Shown: positions 27,601-36,800 of the stretch, one piece after another
Layout: each line of letters begins with the position of its first letter
Numbering within the stretch: position 1 is the stretch's first letter
DNA from: Aphelocoma coerulescens
Taxonomy: Eukaryota; Chordata; Aves; Passeriformes; Corvidae
DNA length: 64,000 bases
Reading direction: 5' to 3'
Assembly (NCBI RefSeq): GCF_041296385.1
Contig: NC_091016.1
Location: 16,839,497 to 16,903,496 of the forward strand
Program-made: the position numbers and the translations under genes
The notes under the pieces: model-generated
What the model was told of the DNA's origin: nothing
Databases searched by the model: none
What the model saw: the letters and a program-made list of their open reading frames with translations, nothing else

Positions 27601-30600
27601 GGCCCTGCTTCTGGCCCTGGCCATGCCTGCCAGGAAGTCAAAGCAGCATCCCCACTGGAATGCAGCACAGTGTGCTGTGGGATGTGCCCAGCGTGCTATG
27701 GCTGGGTGAGGAGGTGGCCACAGCAGTGGGTAGGGGGTTGGGGCTTTTCACATCCCTCCAGCACATTCCTGAGCAGGATTTGGGAAATCCCTCCACACCC
27801 CCATGTTGTTGGATGCTCTCTGCCCCACAGACAAGCCAGCAGCAGAAGAGGATGAGGGACCTGGCAGCCACACACCCTACAAGATGATCCAGACCATTGG
27901 GCTCTCAGTGGGGGCAGCTGTTGCCTACATTATTATCGTGCTGGGGCTGATGTTCTACTGCAAGAAGCGGAGAAAAGCCAAGAGGCTGAAGAAGCACCCA
28001 GAGGGCGAGGAGCCTGAAATGGAGTGTCTGAACGGTGAGGCCGGTACGCCTGACAGTGGGGGCTTCACTGCTGGCCCCCTGTCCCTGTGCTGGAGGGGCT
28101 GAGGGACAGGGAGCTCCCAGGGCATGGGACAGCTCCTAACCCATGGTCTCTTGCTCTTGTTTTTGGCTGGTGGCAGAGACCTGCTGCCAGGTTAGAAATA
28201 GGCAAGTTAGTGTGAAACCTGAACCCCAGCTTCACACTGAGGCCATCTCTGTCTGCTGAGTTATGTATCACTCCTACAGCCAGTACCTGCACATGGGATC
28301 ACATGTGGGATCCCTTCCCGGGGGAGGGAAAGATCCCTGTTGCAATGCAGTGAAATAGTAATACTCTGCTGGCCTCTTCAGTTTGCAGTTCAGCAGCTCC
28401 TAGTGCTGGAGGGAAGATGTTTCCCTGAACTCACTCTGTTATTTCCACTGGGGACTTGCAGTTGAGTTTGCTGTCCCCTATTCCCTAATATGGATCTCCC
28501 CATATATACTCCCCATAAATGCAGGTGTTCCCCCTCCCAGTTCTCCAGCACACAGCCATGTCCTGATCATGTGCAAGTTGCTTTGAGGGCCTGGCAAAAC
28601 ATAACTGCTGGGTTTGCCTCCTGGTTTTCTCCTTGCATTGGCACTTTGAACAGAGCCTCCAGAAGACAAGTCTGGCTGTGGGGAACCTCCTAGGAGCAGG
28701 GTTTGCAGGAAAATCTCTGCAGCTTTGTGCTCTGCATCTGTCACCACTGTGAGCTCTTTCTGTGGACAAGTCACAGGTAGCTCACCTGTGTCAGCAGGCT
28801 CTGGCTAGCATCCTCTTCCTGGGAAAGGATTTCTTTTGATCTTTTTTGAGGTGGTCTCAGATTTTTATCTTGGCCTGTCTTTATTACATTTCTCTTCTGC
28901 TAGAGTTTGCCTCTTCTTATTCCCTTGGTTTGGAACCAGTTTAGCTGCCAGGTGCATCCTCACTCTTACAGGCAGACCCAGCTTGCCAGATACCTACACT
29001 CCTTTTTGGTACTTCCATAGTCTCTCTGGAGAGGTGGTTTGTGTTTGCTATCAGCTCTGATGGAATCATTCCATTCACCACAGTCTTCAAAGATCTGACT
29101 CTTTGCCTCTTTTTGATGTGGTTCCTCGTTAGCTGGGTGACTCAAAGTATTTCAGCACCTACCTCAGTACCTACATGTGCTGCCTGGCCCAGCTGACTTT
29201 TCCAGTGCCCTCAGAGTCCAGACAGATTTGACTTCCCCATGGACCTGCAGTGGATCTTTCCTATGGATTTCCTATAGATCAGTGCACTCCTAACCATCCA
29301 GTTACCTTCCAAGGTCACGTCCTTGGTGTGTCACATCCTCTATAATGTGAGCTTGCCCTCAGTATCCCTGTCTGACTGTACTGCTGTTTTTTTTGGTGAA
29401 TACAGATACAGCATTTGGGGAGGTTCATGGCTGTGGGGACTGATTTCTGTGCTGATGTCTCTAGGGCAGCATGGCTGTGTATTTCTCCAGGAGATGCTCA
29501 GGTGTTGCAGGCAGGTGGGCAAAGCAGGCAGCTTCTTTACTCTTGGTTCCCCTTTGGACTGCTGGATACATAAATGAAGCTTCCTGTCCTTTTTTTGTTA
29601 TCAACTGACTTGTCCAAGCTCTGTGAAACATGGGAATGTCTGTTCTCAAAAGTGTCTCTTGTTGCTGCCTGCTGGTGCTGTCTCTCAGTGGCAGCATGCT
29701 CACTCTGCAGCCTTCAGGATTTTTTTGGCACGGTTGCAGTGGTCGTCTTGTGTTATCCTCTTGGCTTTAAGCTTGTAGTCTTGAGACACGATTAGTCATG
29801 AGCACAGACAGCACGGGGTCAAACAGTCCTGCTGATAATGAGTGTAAAAGCAGGGAGAGGGTAAGGAGCATCCAGCTTTGATTTATAGGGTAAGTGGTGT
29901 TTTTTCGCTTTTGTCTTTGCAAATCGTACTCCACCATGTGAGAGTAGACAGCTGTCAGTAGCTGTGGCTCTGAAGTCAACACATCTCAGTGTTCCCAGCT
30001 CCAGTCCTACCTGTGACAAAGCCATGGTCCCTGTCACGGTGGCCAGATCTGCTCAGGATGTGCTGGTACCTGTCTTGCACACGGGCACTGTAAGCAGGCA
30101 TGCACACACCCTGCAATACAACAACCTGTGATGGAAACTACAGGCAGTGGGAATCCTGTTGGAGTTACCTCGTGCTGGGTTAAGTCTTAATTTTATGGTT
30201 TCCTTTTGTGTGGCTGTTTGCCTAGTGGTTGTAGCAGGAGCAGGTGAAATGGAGTGTGCACAGTAGTACAGAGTGATGCTGCAGGTGTGGGAGTGACCCC
30301 CGCTCAGGGTTGTGCCCTGCTTTAAATTCCAACTCCTGCCTTCATCTTATGGAAGGTACTGCTTCCTAGTAACCAGGTCTGATCCAAGCAATAAATGCCT
30401 TCAAAATCAAGGTTTGTCATCTATGCAGTTGTTTCCCTACAAGCTGCCTGTAAAATGCAGGCTTTTGTACTTTCTCAAGGCAATCATGTTTTGTCCTGTT
30501 CTACGGCTTGTGTTTGTGCAAGGGAAATTTCTAGTGACGTTCCTGTGCAGAAAGCTTGCTGGGGTTGATTGCAAGGACAGTGCTTCCTAGCACTGCTTTA

Positions 30601-33209
30601 ACCCAGCCAGTTAAAATCCAGGCTGGTCTGGTCTTACAGGTTCAACATTTCCAAGGACATCAGCATTGCTGTCTTGCTGGGAAGGGAGTAAAGAGTAGGG
30701 ACATCAGACTGCAGCAGCTGATGCCAGATAGACTTGAGAGGCTCTTGGGCATCAAGAGATTGTGGTTATAGTGAGCAGTGTCCATCTGCTCCATCTCTGC
30801 CTCACCCATCCCATCTCCTGCTGCTGTCCTGCGGAGTTGTGTCAATGATAGTTTGAATGTAGCCACTGCTCGGGGACGACCGAGTGGCCTGGGATGGACA
30901 AGGCCAGATGGGGCTGGCTGACTCTGGGACCAAAGCCATTGCTTAGCATCTGATTTCAAGGGTTGCTGCAGAGCTGCCAGAGATGGGGTAAAAACTGAGG
31001 CCAGGCCACTCTGCTGCCTGGGGCTGGACATCAAGCTGGAGTGCTTGGAGTGTCAGAGCCCCAGAAGGGGCTGAGCCTCAGGATAACTTTCACTGTGTGG
31101 CCTGGCAGGATGCTGAAGCTATTTGTGCTTCCCTTGCAGGCGGTGCTCTGCTGCAAAATGGGCAGATGACAGCAGAGATTCAGGAAGAAGTGGCCTTGAC
31201 CAACCTGGGCAGCAGCTCCGGGGCCAGCAAGCGCCACAGCGCTGCCGACAAGATGCACTTCCCGCGTTCCAACCTTCAGACAATCACAACTCTGGGTATG
31301 CTGGGCCACCCTGGCCTTGACCCCATTCCCACAGGAAACCTGTGGCTGAAACCCCAGCCCATCCTAGCCAGAAAAGGGGATGTGTTGGGTACAGAGGGCC
31401 CTGCAGCCCCTGGCCTGCCAAGCACACCTGCTGTCCTAATGCATGGCGCCTTCCCGCCTGCTTCTCTACGCTTCCAGGCAGGGGGGAGTTTGGTGAAGTG
31501 TTCCTGGCCAAGGCCAAAGGTGCAGAGGATGGTGAGGGTGAAGCGCTGGTGCTGGTGAAGAGTCTGCAGACAAGGGATGAGCAGCTGCAGCTGGACTTCC
31601 GGCGGGAGGCAGAGATGTTTGGGAAGCTGAACCATGCCAACGTGGTGCGGCTGCTGGGGCTGTGCCGTGAGGCAGAGCCACACTACATGGTCCTGGAGTA
31701 TGTAGACCTGGTAAGGGCCCTGCCAGCAGCACCTGCAGTAAAGCAGGGACATGACAGCAATGGGTGTGGGGTCTGCAAATGTGACAACAGGCTGTCAGTG
31801 CAAGGCAGTCAAGGTGTAGGGAGACCAGGCTGAGCTTACTGCTGTTCCCAACCTCTGGAGGAGTCTCAAGAGGAATGGGAGTCTCCTGCAAGACCTAGAA
31901 GTGGCTTTGTCCTCCGTATCCTCCTGATTTCTGGTTTATGTCTTGGACTCAGCTACATAACCTAAGTTGTGAGACTCTGTGCTGCAGAGTGACTGTGAAT
32001 GCTAAGGGCTATGGGGAGTCGGGAGTTTGCAGGAGAGAAATCAATTTGGGGCATGAAAAACCTGGAGATTTCAGGCTTGCTTGCCCTGATCTTAGCCAGT
32101 TGAGGCCCAGAAACAAGGTACTGACTTGCCGTACAAGGCAGGGACCAGGAGGACAGGCAGGAACCATGGACAAGGAGATGAGGATCTATGGGTCTGCCAT
32201 GTCCAGGCACTGTAGGAACCAATGAGACTTGTCAGTACGTAGAGGTGCTGAGTCTGAGTTGCTGTCTGTCTCCCAGGGGGACCTGAAGCAGTTTCTGAGA
32301 ATCTCCAAGAGCAAAGATGAGTCTCTGAAGCCACAGCCACTCACTACCAAACATAAGGTGACCGTGCAGCTTTGGAAGTGCTGTGGGCCTGGGCTACCCT
32401 AAGGAGGGCAGCCAGTGCTGACATCTCTCTGGGGTCAGGTGTCTCTCTGCACACAGGTGGCCCTGGGCATGGAGCACCTCTCCAACGGCAGGTTTGTGCA
32501 CCGGGACTTGGCAGCCAGGAACTGCCTGGTCAGTGCCCAGCGGCAGGTCAAGGTCTCCTCCCTGAGCCTCAGCAAGGACGTGTACAACAGGTCAGGGGGC
32601 CTGACATGGGAATGGGAGGGGATGAAATGGCACCAGTCTCATTGCCTGCCTGTCCTGCCCGCAGCGAGTACTACCATTTCCGCCAGGCCTGGATCCCACT
32701 GCGCTGGATGCCACCTGAGGCTGTGCTGGAAGATGAGTTCTCCACTAAGTCAGATGTGTGGTCCTTTGGGGTGCTCATGTGGGAGGTCTTCACACATGGG
32801 GAGATGCCCTACACTCCACTGGCAGATGATGAGGTCCTAGCAGGTATGTGGAGTACCTCATGCTGTCCCTGCAATTGTAGCCTACTTTCTTTTCGTTGGT
32901 AAAGGAGGCCAGACAGGCTGTGTGTGACAGTGCTGGTCTGGCTGGGGACGATGTCCCAGCTTGCATGGAGAACTGCTGCCCTCCTTGCACCCCCCAGAGA
33001 AGATCACACCCCTTCCCAATGGCCCTTTGGACTTTTCTTTCATGCCAGGTCTGCAGTCAGGAAAGACGAAGCTCCCGCACCCCGAGGGCTGCCCTTCCCG
33101 CCTGGCCAAGCTGATGCAGCGCTGCTGGGCCCCCAGCCCTAAGGACCGGCCTTCCTTCAGTGAGCTCGCCACCATCCTTGGGGACAGCCCAGCTGACAGC
33201 AAAGCCTGA
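21400..33209 (+). CDS. PTK7: PTK7 (avian KLG) pseudokinase receptor, exons 2-20
   Basis: Single-pass receptor tyrosine pseudokinase of the plasma membrane, acting in planar cell polarity and Wnt signalling. The join is 21400-21693, 22230-22332, 22831-23021, 23502-23649, 24585-24715, 24967-25233, 25434-25567, 25959-26094, 26207-26326, 26473-26622, 26867-27017, 27418-27545, 27831-28034, 31140-31295, 31478-31710, 32277-32357, 32439-32590, 32665-32843 and 33049-33209. It totals 3119 nt, is open throughout, and gives 1038 complete codons plus a stop. All introns are GT-AG. Domains in order are seven Ig folds (Cys/Trp/Cys pattern each time), an acidic stalk, one TM helix, a basic juxtamembrane stretch and a kinase-like domain. 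The kinase Lys (VLVK) and HRD are kept, but DFG reads SLS, so it is probably catalytically dead. Exon 1 lies outside the window. Nineteen exons plus one agree with the 20-exon human gene. Confidence 0.96.
22230..22332 (+). CDS. PTK7: PTK7 exon 3: first half of Ig domain 2
   Basis: Acceptor gtcccacag, donor gtaagg. Encodes WIETGSVVLKQP through VVLRCHIDGHPR, the linker and first-Cys strand of Ig2. The split arginine codon is completed by exon 4. Confidence 0.93.
22391..22475 (+). repeat. Polypyrimidine tract in PTK7 intron 3
   Basis: An almost unbroken run of C and T about 80 nt long, with ctct and ctcc repeats. It is too far from exon 4 (22831) to be its normal splice tract. Confidence 0.85.
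22831..23021 (+). CDS. PTK7: PTK7 exon 4: second half of Ig domain 2
   Basis: Acceptor tgtcttgcag, donor gtgagt. Encodes the Ig2 Trp (TWQWFRDG) and second Cys (NGLYYCCARSA). The adjacent double Cys is also found in human PTK7. Confidence 0.93.
23502..23649 (+). CDS. PTK7: PTK7 exon 5: first half of Ig domain 3
   Basis: Acceptor ccgttgcag, donor gtaata. Encodes DESFPQAVIIP through EAMFDCQFAAVPP, the Trp motif EWLFEDNP and ITNRS. The A-rich donor GTAATA is weaker than its neighbours but preserves frame into exon 6. Confidence 0.92.
23905..24240 (+). repeat. Degenerate minisatellite in PTK7 intron 5
   Basis: About four diverged copies of a motif like cacagttagggatgtctctcagcccc recur at uneven intervals (for example cacagtcagggatgtgtcccag and cagagccaggagtgtttctgag). 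The unit length is not constant. Confidence 0.45.
24585..24715 (+). CDS. PTK7: PTK7 exon 6: second half of Ig domain 3
   Basis: Acceptor at ccacgtgcccag after a C/T-rich run, donor gtgagg. Encodes TTVFANGSLLITQV and the second Cys in GVYKCIGRG. An in-frame AG 24 nt upstream (exon start 24561) could add eight residues. Human PTK7 has extra residues at this junction, so this acceptor choice is the least certain in the gene. Confidence 0.86.
24967..25233 (+). CDS. PTK7: PTK7 exon 7: Ig domain 4
   Basis: Acceptor cttctctcag, donor gtagga. A whole Ig domain lies in one exon: Cys in RVFCTAPQG, Trp in VWWERNQ, and Cys in GIYTCHAANKAG. It starts EIEDMAPFSP, as in vertebrate PTK7. Confidence 0.93.
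25434..25567 (+). CDS. PTK7: PTK7 exon 8: first half of Ig domain 5
   Basis: Acceptor cgtgcccag, donor gtgagg. Encodes TVPKWVEMPKDSQ, the first Cys (GYLHCLSKAS) and the Trp (VTWYRNG). It ends in phase 0 after ISE. Confidence 0.93.
25959..26094 (+). CDS. PTK7: PTK7 exon 9: second half of Ig domain 5
   Basis: Acceptor ctccgggcag, donor gtatgc. Encodes DSRFEISENGTLRIN and the second Cys (MYKCVSSTPAG). NGT is a potential N-glycosylation sequon. It ends in phase 1 after HVL. Confidence 0.93.
26207..26326 (+). CDS. PTK7: PTK7 exon 10: first half of Ig domain 6
   Basis: Acceptor ctgttgcag, donor gtcagg. Encodes EKLKFTPPPQP, the first Cys (VTVSCSATGREKP) and the Trp (TIQWTKT). Confidence 0.93.
26473..26622 (+). 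CDS. PTK7: PTK7 exon 11: second half of Ig domain 6
   Basis: Acceptor tgtcccgcag, donor gtgagg. Encodes DGSSLPSHV and the second Cys in GNYTCIASNRPQG. NYT is a potential N-glycosylation sequon. Confidence 0.93.
26867..27017 (+). CDS. PTK7: PTK7 exon 12: first half of Ig domain 7
   Basis: Acceptor ctgccttcag, donor gtaaac. Encodes VYVTFKLEPEP, the first Cys (AMFQCQAEGDP) and the Trp (IQWKGKDK). The segment 26953-26967 reads PVPHI, where human has PKPLI, the reported MT1-MMP cleavage site. Confidence 0.93.
27245..27345 (+). repeat. 48-bp tandem repeat in PTK7 intron 12
   Basis: Two near-identical 48-bp units (27245-27292 and 27293-27340) begin gagatggaagctggtggcag, followed by a partial third start (gaggtgggg). 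Confidence 0.85.
27418..27545 (+). CDS. PTK7: PTK7 exon 13: second half of Ig domain 7
   Basis: Acceptor ggttggcag, donor gtaagg. Encodes IQIMPNGSLVIYDV and the second Cys in GKYTCIAGNSCNIK, ending in LYVV just before the stalk. Confidence 0.93.
27831..28034 (+). CDS. PTK7: PTK7 exon 14: stalk and transmembrane helix
   Basis: Acceptor tgccccacag, donor gtgagg. Encodes an acidic stalk (DKPAAEEDEGPG), then MIQTIGLSVGAAVAYIIIV continuing through LGLMFYC, a single hydrophobic TM helix. A basic stop-transfer run (KKRRKAKRLKK) and EGEEPEMECLN follow. This is among the best-conserved parts of PTK7. Confidence 0.95.
28035..31139 (+). other. PTK7: PTK7 intron 14, no feature seen
   Basis: This 3.1-kb intron separates the TM exon from the cytoplasmic exons. 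I see no exon, RNA gene or clear transposon in it. Confidence 0.7.
31140..31295 (+). CDS. PTK7: PTK7 exon 15: juxtamembrane segment
   Basis: Acceptor cccttgcag, donor gtatgc. Encodes LLQNGQMTAEIQEEVALTNL, a Ser-rich stretch and KMHFPRSNLQTITTLG, reaching the first glycine of the kinase P-loop. The glycine codon is split across the intron. Confidence 0.94.
31478..31710 (+). CDS. PTK7: PTK7 exon 16: pseudokinase N-lobe
   Basis: Acceptor acgcttccag, donor gtaagg. Encodes the P-loop (G-RGEFGEV, with the GxGxFG pattern intact), the lysine strand LVLVK (Lys codon 31558-31560), helix C, and the hinge up to YMVLEYVDL. The start at 31478 rather than a few bases later restores the Gly-Arg-Gly order. 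Confidence 0.94.
32277..32357 (+). CDS. PTK7: PTK7 exon 17: kinase hinge to helix D
   Basis: A small phase-0 exon of 27 codons with acceptor ctgtctcccag and donor gtgacc. Encodes GDLKQFLRISKSKDESLKPQ and TTKHK, matching the same-sized insert region of vertebrate PTK7. Confidence 0.93.
32439..32590 (+). CDS. PTK7: PTK7 exon 18: catalytic-loop exon
   Basis: Acceptor ggggtcag, donor gtcagg. Encodes HRDLAARN (HRD at 32499-32507) and KVSSLSLSKD. The residues aligned with DFG are SLS (32559-32567), so the metal-binding Asp is absent. Confidence 0.94.
32665..32843 (+). CDS. PTK7: PTK7 exon 19: pseudokinase C-lobe
   Basis: Acceptor ctgcccgcag, donor gtatgt. Encodes SEYYHFRQAWIPLRWMPPEA (activation segment and APE-like PPEA), SDVWSFGVLMWEVFT and ADDEVLA. 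Confidence 0.94.
33049..33209 (+). CDS. PTK7: PTK7 exon 20: C-terminal coding exon
   Basis: Acceptor ttcatgccag. Encodes GLQSGKTKLPHPEGCPSRL, MQRCWAPSPKDRPSFSEL and the terminal DSPADSKA, with stop tga at 33207-33209. The C-terminal tail is very short, as in other PTK7 proteins. Confidence 0.95.
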
Positions 33210-33890
33210 GCCCCCAGCCCTTGCTGGTGAAGGATGTGGCGGCGTGGACAGGGGTCTGTATGTGCCTGGGGAGCCCCTGGCACTCCCACAGCCCCTTGCT
33301 GAGCCTGACCCCGATGCGCCAGCGAGCAGCTCAGCATCAGCAGCTGCTGGACTCAAAGCACAAGCCAGTGTACCCCAGCCCCACCCCCTCCCCCGTGGGT
33401 CCCAAAAGACAGCCCTTGCTGCCTCCTGCCCCCTGCCTGCTCAGCCCGGTGCCCTTAGGCTGCTGGTGTGGATGGAGCGCAGCTCCCCCTCCCACGGCGA
33501 GAGCTTGGGCGTCCCTGCTCGCCACATCCACCTCTGCCGGCCTGGCCCGGCTCTCTCTCCGTCCGTCTGTGCTAGGCATGCCTGCCTTCTCCTTCCCCAT
33601 GGGGAGAGGCCAGCCAACAGGAGCACAAAGTGCCTGGCATATGAAGGAGCTCACTACCTTTCCCAATTACCCTGTGCCTTTTTTTGTACTTACGACTCTG
33701 GGCAGAGCCCCCTGTCTCCCTCTTCCAGAGCGCTGACTCTTCCCTACCATAGTATTTCTGTTACTGGAATGCAGCCTAGAGTGGGTTAGTTTGTTTGCTT
33801 GAGTGGAGGGTACTGCAGCCAAGAAGGGTTGGGTTTTGTTGGGTTTTTATGTGCTGCTCTCAATAAAGAAGGCGCCTTTTTTTTTTGGTT
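33210..33890 (+). other. PTK7: PTK7 3'UTR
   Basis: This runs from the stop codon to just past the AATAAA at 33862-33867, about 680 nt. A T-run follows at about 33879-33888. The true cleavage site cannot be seen directly. Confidence 0.75.
33862..33867 (+). promoter_or_regulatory. PTK7: PTK7 poly(A) signal AATAAA
   Basis: A canonical hexamer about 650 nt after the PTK7 stop, followed by a T/GT-rich stretch that fits a downstream element. I found no other AATAAA between the stop and this point. Confidence 0.8.
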
Positions 33891-36800
33891 TTTTTGTCTT
33901 TGTAAAACACTGCTGTCAGATAGCGGTTTTCCTCCACATGGCTCCTGGGAAGGGTTTGGGGCTGGTTCCTCAGGCATCTCTCTGCTGTGTTTAACCCTTT
34001 TGCCCCCTTCTCAGGTGAATCTGAGATGCTGTTCCCAGCCTTGTGTTCCCTGAGGGAGCGCTTTGCCTCAGCACTTGCTGTCTCTCTGGGCAGTCATGGG
34101 TTGCTCTCCAGGAGGGACTTGTCTCAAGAGAAAATGTCCCTTTCAGACTCCAAGCAAACAACCACTCCTGGATGTGCTGATGGGCTCCCCCACTTCAGGT
34201 ACTAATTGGGTTTGTGCACCCACCTCTGTGGCCTGGGGCAGCTTTGCAGCCCACACTGGGTCGTGGTTTTGTACAGGAGATTTCAGCTGCTGCTTCTTGC
34301 AGGATGGAGGAGCTGGCAGGGCCAGGTCTGGATGGGGACACTGGGGGATATCCTGCTGTCACATGTGGCCTGCAGCCCTCTCCTCTGTGCCAGTGGCCCA
34401 GAACAATGGCAGGGTCCTGGCAGTCTCTTCTTGGGAGAGGAAAGGTGTGCACCTGATGTACAAGAAGTCCCAACCTCACAGCAGGAACATGAGCCAAGCC
34501 ACCATGGGCTTGTCCCTTGGAGCCAGAGTGGGTTTGGCCAAGCTGCAGCCCAGCAGTTTCACTTGCCTGCACAGCCCTGTGCTGGGGGGTTATACAGACA
34601 GATCTGATCTTTTCCAGGAGGCCTGCTGGGGCTGAACTGGAGGCAGTGGGCATAAGCTGCACAAGGGACATTCATACTGGGTATTAGGGGGAATGTTTCC
34701 CCTCATGGGTAGTAAAGGTCTGAGTCCCAGAGAAGCTGTGGCATCTCCATCATCATCAGAGATACTCAGTCCTGGGCCAGACAAGTCCTGAACTACCCAG
34801 TGTAGTTGGCTCTGCTTTAATCAGGGATGGACCAGAAATGTCCAGGATCCCCTTCCCACCTCTGCTACCCAAAGAGGTTATGGAGATGCTGGAGGAGGAA
34901 AAGTGCTCATTTCTTGAAATATGCTAGCTGGCTCTGAGCTCAGATTTGGTCCAGGCTTGGGAACTGGGTGCCAGCAAGTTTGCTGGCAGTTATTGAAGGT
35001 GTTTGTCCCTTTTCCAACGCTTGTGTCTTGCAGCTGGGAGCTATGGACCCTTCCCCAAGCCAAGGCCTCTTGGCAAGCTAAGCTGTGGCAGTGGCTGGGT
35101 GTTGGGCCCCTCTCTAGAGGGGGACAGCCAGGTCTAGTTCACTAGACCTGGTGCTCCTTGGCGTAGTGGGCTTGGCAGCAGGTGCCTGCCACCCTGATCC
35201 CTGGCTGCTTCCCTTGCATTTGCTGTTGCTTGATGTCCTTTTGTTCCACTTCTCCCATCCATTCCATTCCTGTGGACTTTCCTGTCTGCTGTCCTTCCTT
35301 TCAGGCAGGAACGCTGTACTCTGTGGGCTGATTCCTGCAGCCAAGCTGCTTGTGGTGGCCTGGCCAAGCAGAATCTCAGTGATGCCATGGCTAAAGATCA
35401 GAGATGCCAAGGATTTCGGGAGTAACATCCTTGCTCTGCCAGCTCTGTGCATGCAGGCATCTCATGTATAGCATGGCTGTAGTGAGCTGGTTCTGTGAGC
35501 AGCATCAGGATTGCTTTATCCCAGCACATCCTGGAGGCTCCACTGCTTGTTTGCCATGCAGTTAAGACCTGGTGACTACAGGGAAGCACCCAAATGGAAA
35601 ATCACCAAAGCTAGGACAAACTCCAGACCCAAAGAGTACAGAATGATGAGGGTTGGGATTGTGTATTTTTGGGAGTGTTGTCATTAAAAAGTTCTGTATC
35701 ATTGGGGATGGGACAGATGTTGGCCAAAGAAATTTGAAACAGCAAGCTGAGCAAATGCAGTCCTAGCTAAATGTGGTGGAGCAGAGCAGGGAATCAGAGC
35801 CCCTACAGGAGAATGAGAGCATTTGGGCAGTTGACAGAGCTGGGATCCAATTGCCTCAGCCCAAAGTGAAAGAACACCTTACAGAAGACAGTGTGTGGTA
35901 TGCAGGGCCCGAGAGAACAGTATGGCTCCATCAGAGCACAGGTCCACCTAGTGAGCCACCAGCTGTGGCCAAAATGGAACATTTACTGAACAGTCTAAGA
36001 GAACAGCAAGTGGATGTGTGTTACTCCCAAGTAGAACACCCTAAAGCATAAAGACCTCCAAATGGGGCATTTCCAGCAGTCCCTGATGTTTTCTCTTGCC
36101 CTTAAGTTATCCAAATTCTCCCTGCACCGCTGCATCCTTGAGCACTTGTGGTCGATGACTGCACAGATCTGTGCAGCTTGAGGAAGGGCTGATTCCCTCT
36201 GCTGCCCTGTGGCTCTTCTGCAGCTGTGTCAGGCAGTTGTGTGGAAACTAATGGGCCTTAATTGTCCTAAGCAGCCTCACCTGGGACTTCCCCATGCTCT
36301 TGAGCTGCATTTAAGCTCAAGCCTGTGCTTTCAGGTTTGTTTTAAGCAAAATTGTAGGTGTTTGTGTTCTGGCCTTGCCTCTAACCCTGTCTTCTAGGCA
36401 TATATTGTAGCCTTTTTATCCAGTCATGATTTTCACTCAGGACTATCTTATGACCAAGTGGATGCTGGATTTAGTCCATGGTTTGCTGTGTGGATGGTCC
36501 CTGATACCAACACCTGTCTCTGCTCTGCTCAGGTACTGTGTGTTTATGAGGATGTGAGCTCACCCCTCAGGGAGCAGCCCCATTCCTGCAGCTGCCTGTT
36601 GACCAAAAAAAAAGCACATTAAGAAAGGCCATAACCTAGTTTTATATGTGCAGCAGTACCTCTGTTCTAGTTGTTACTGCTCATAGAAGAGATCTGGCTG
36701 TTAAAAAAAGAGCAGCTAACTGTGTTGAGCAGCTGGAGTATCAGTAGTAGGAAGATCAGGAGCAGGATGGAAACCATCGCAACCCCAGCAGCCAGCTCCA

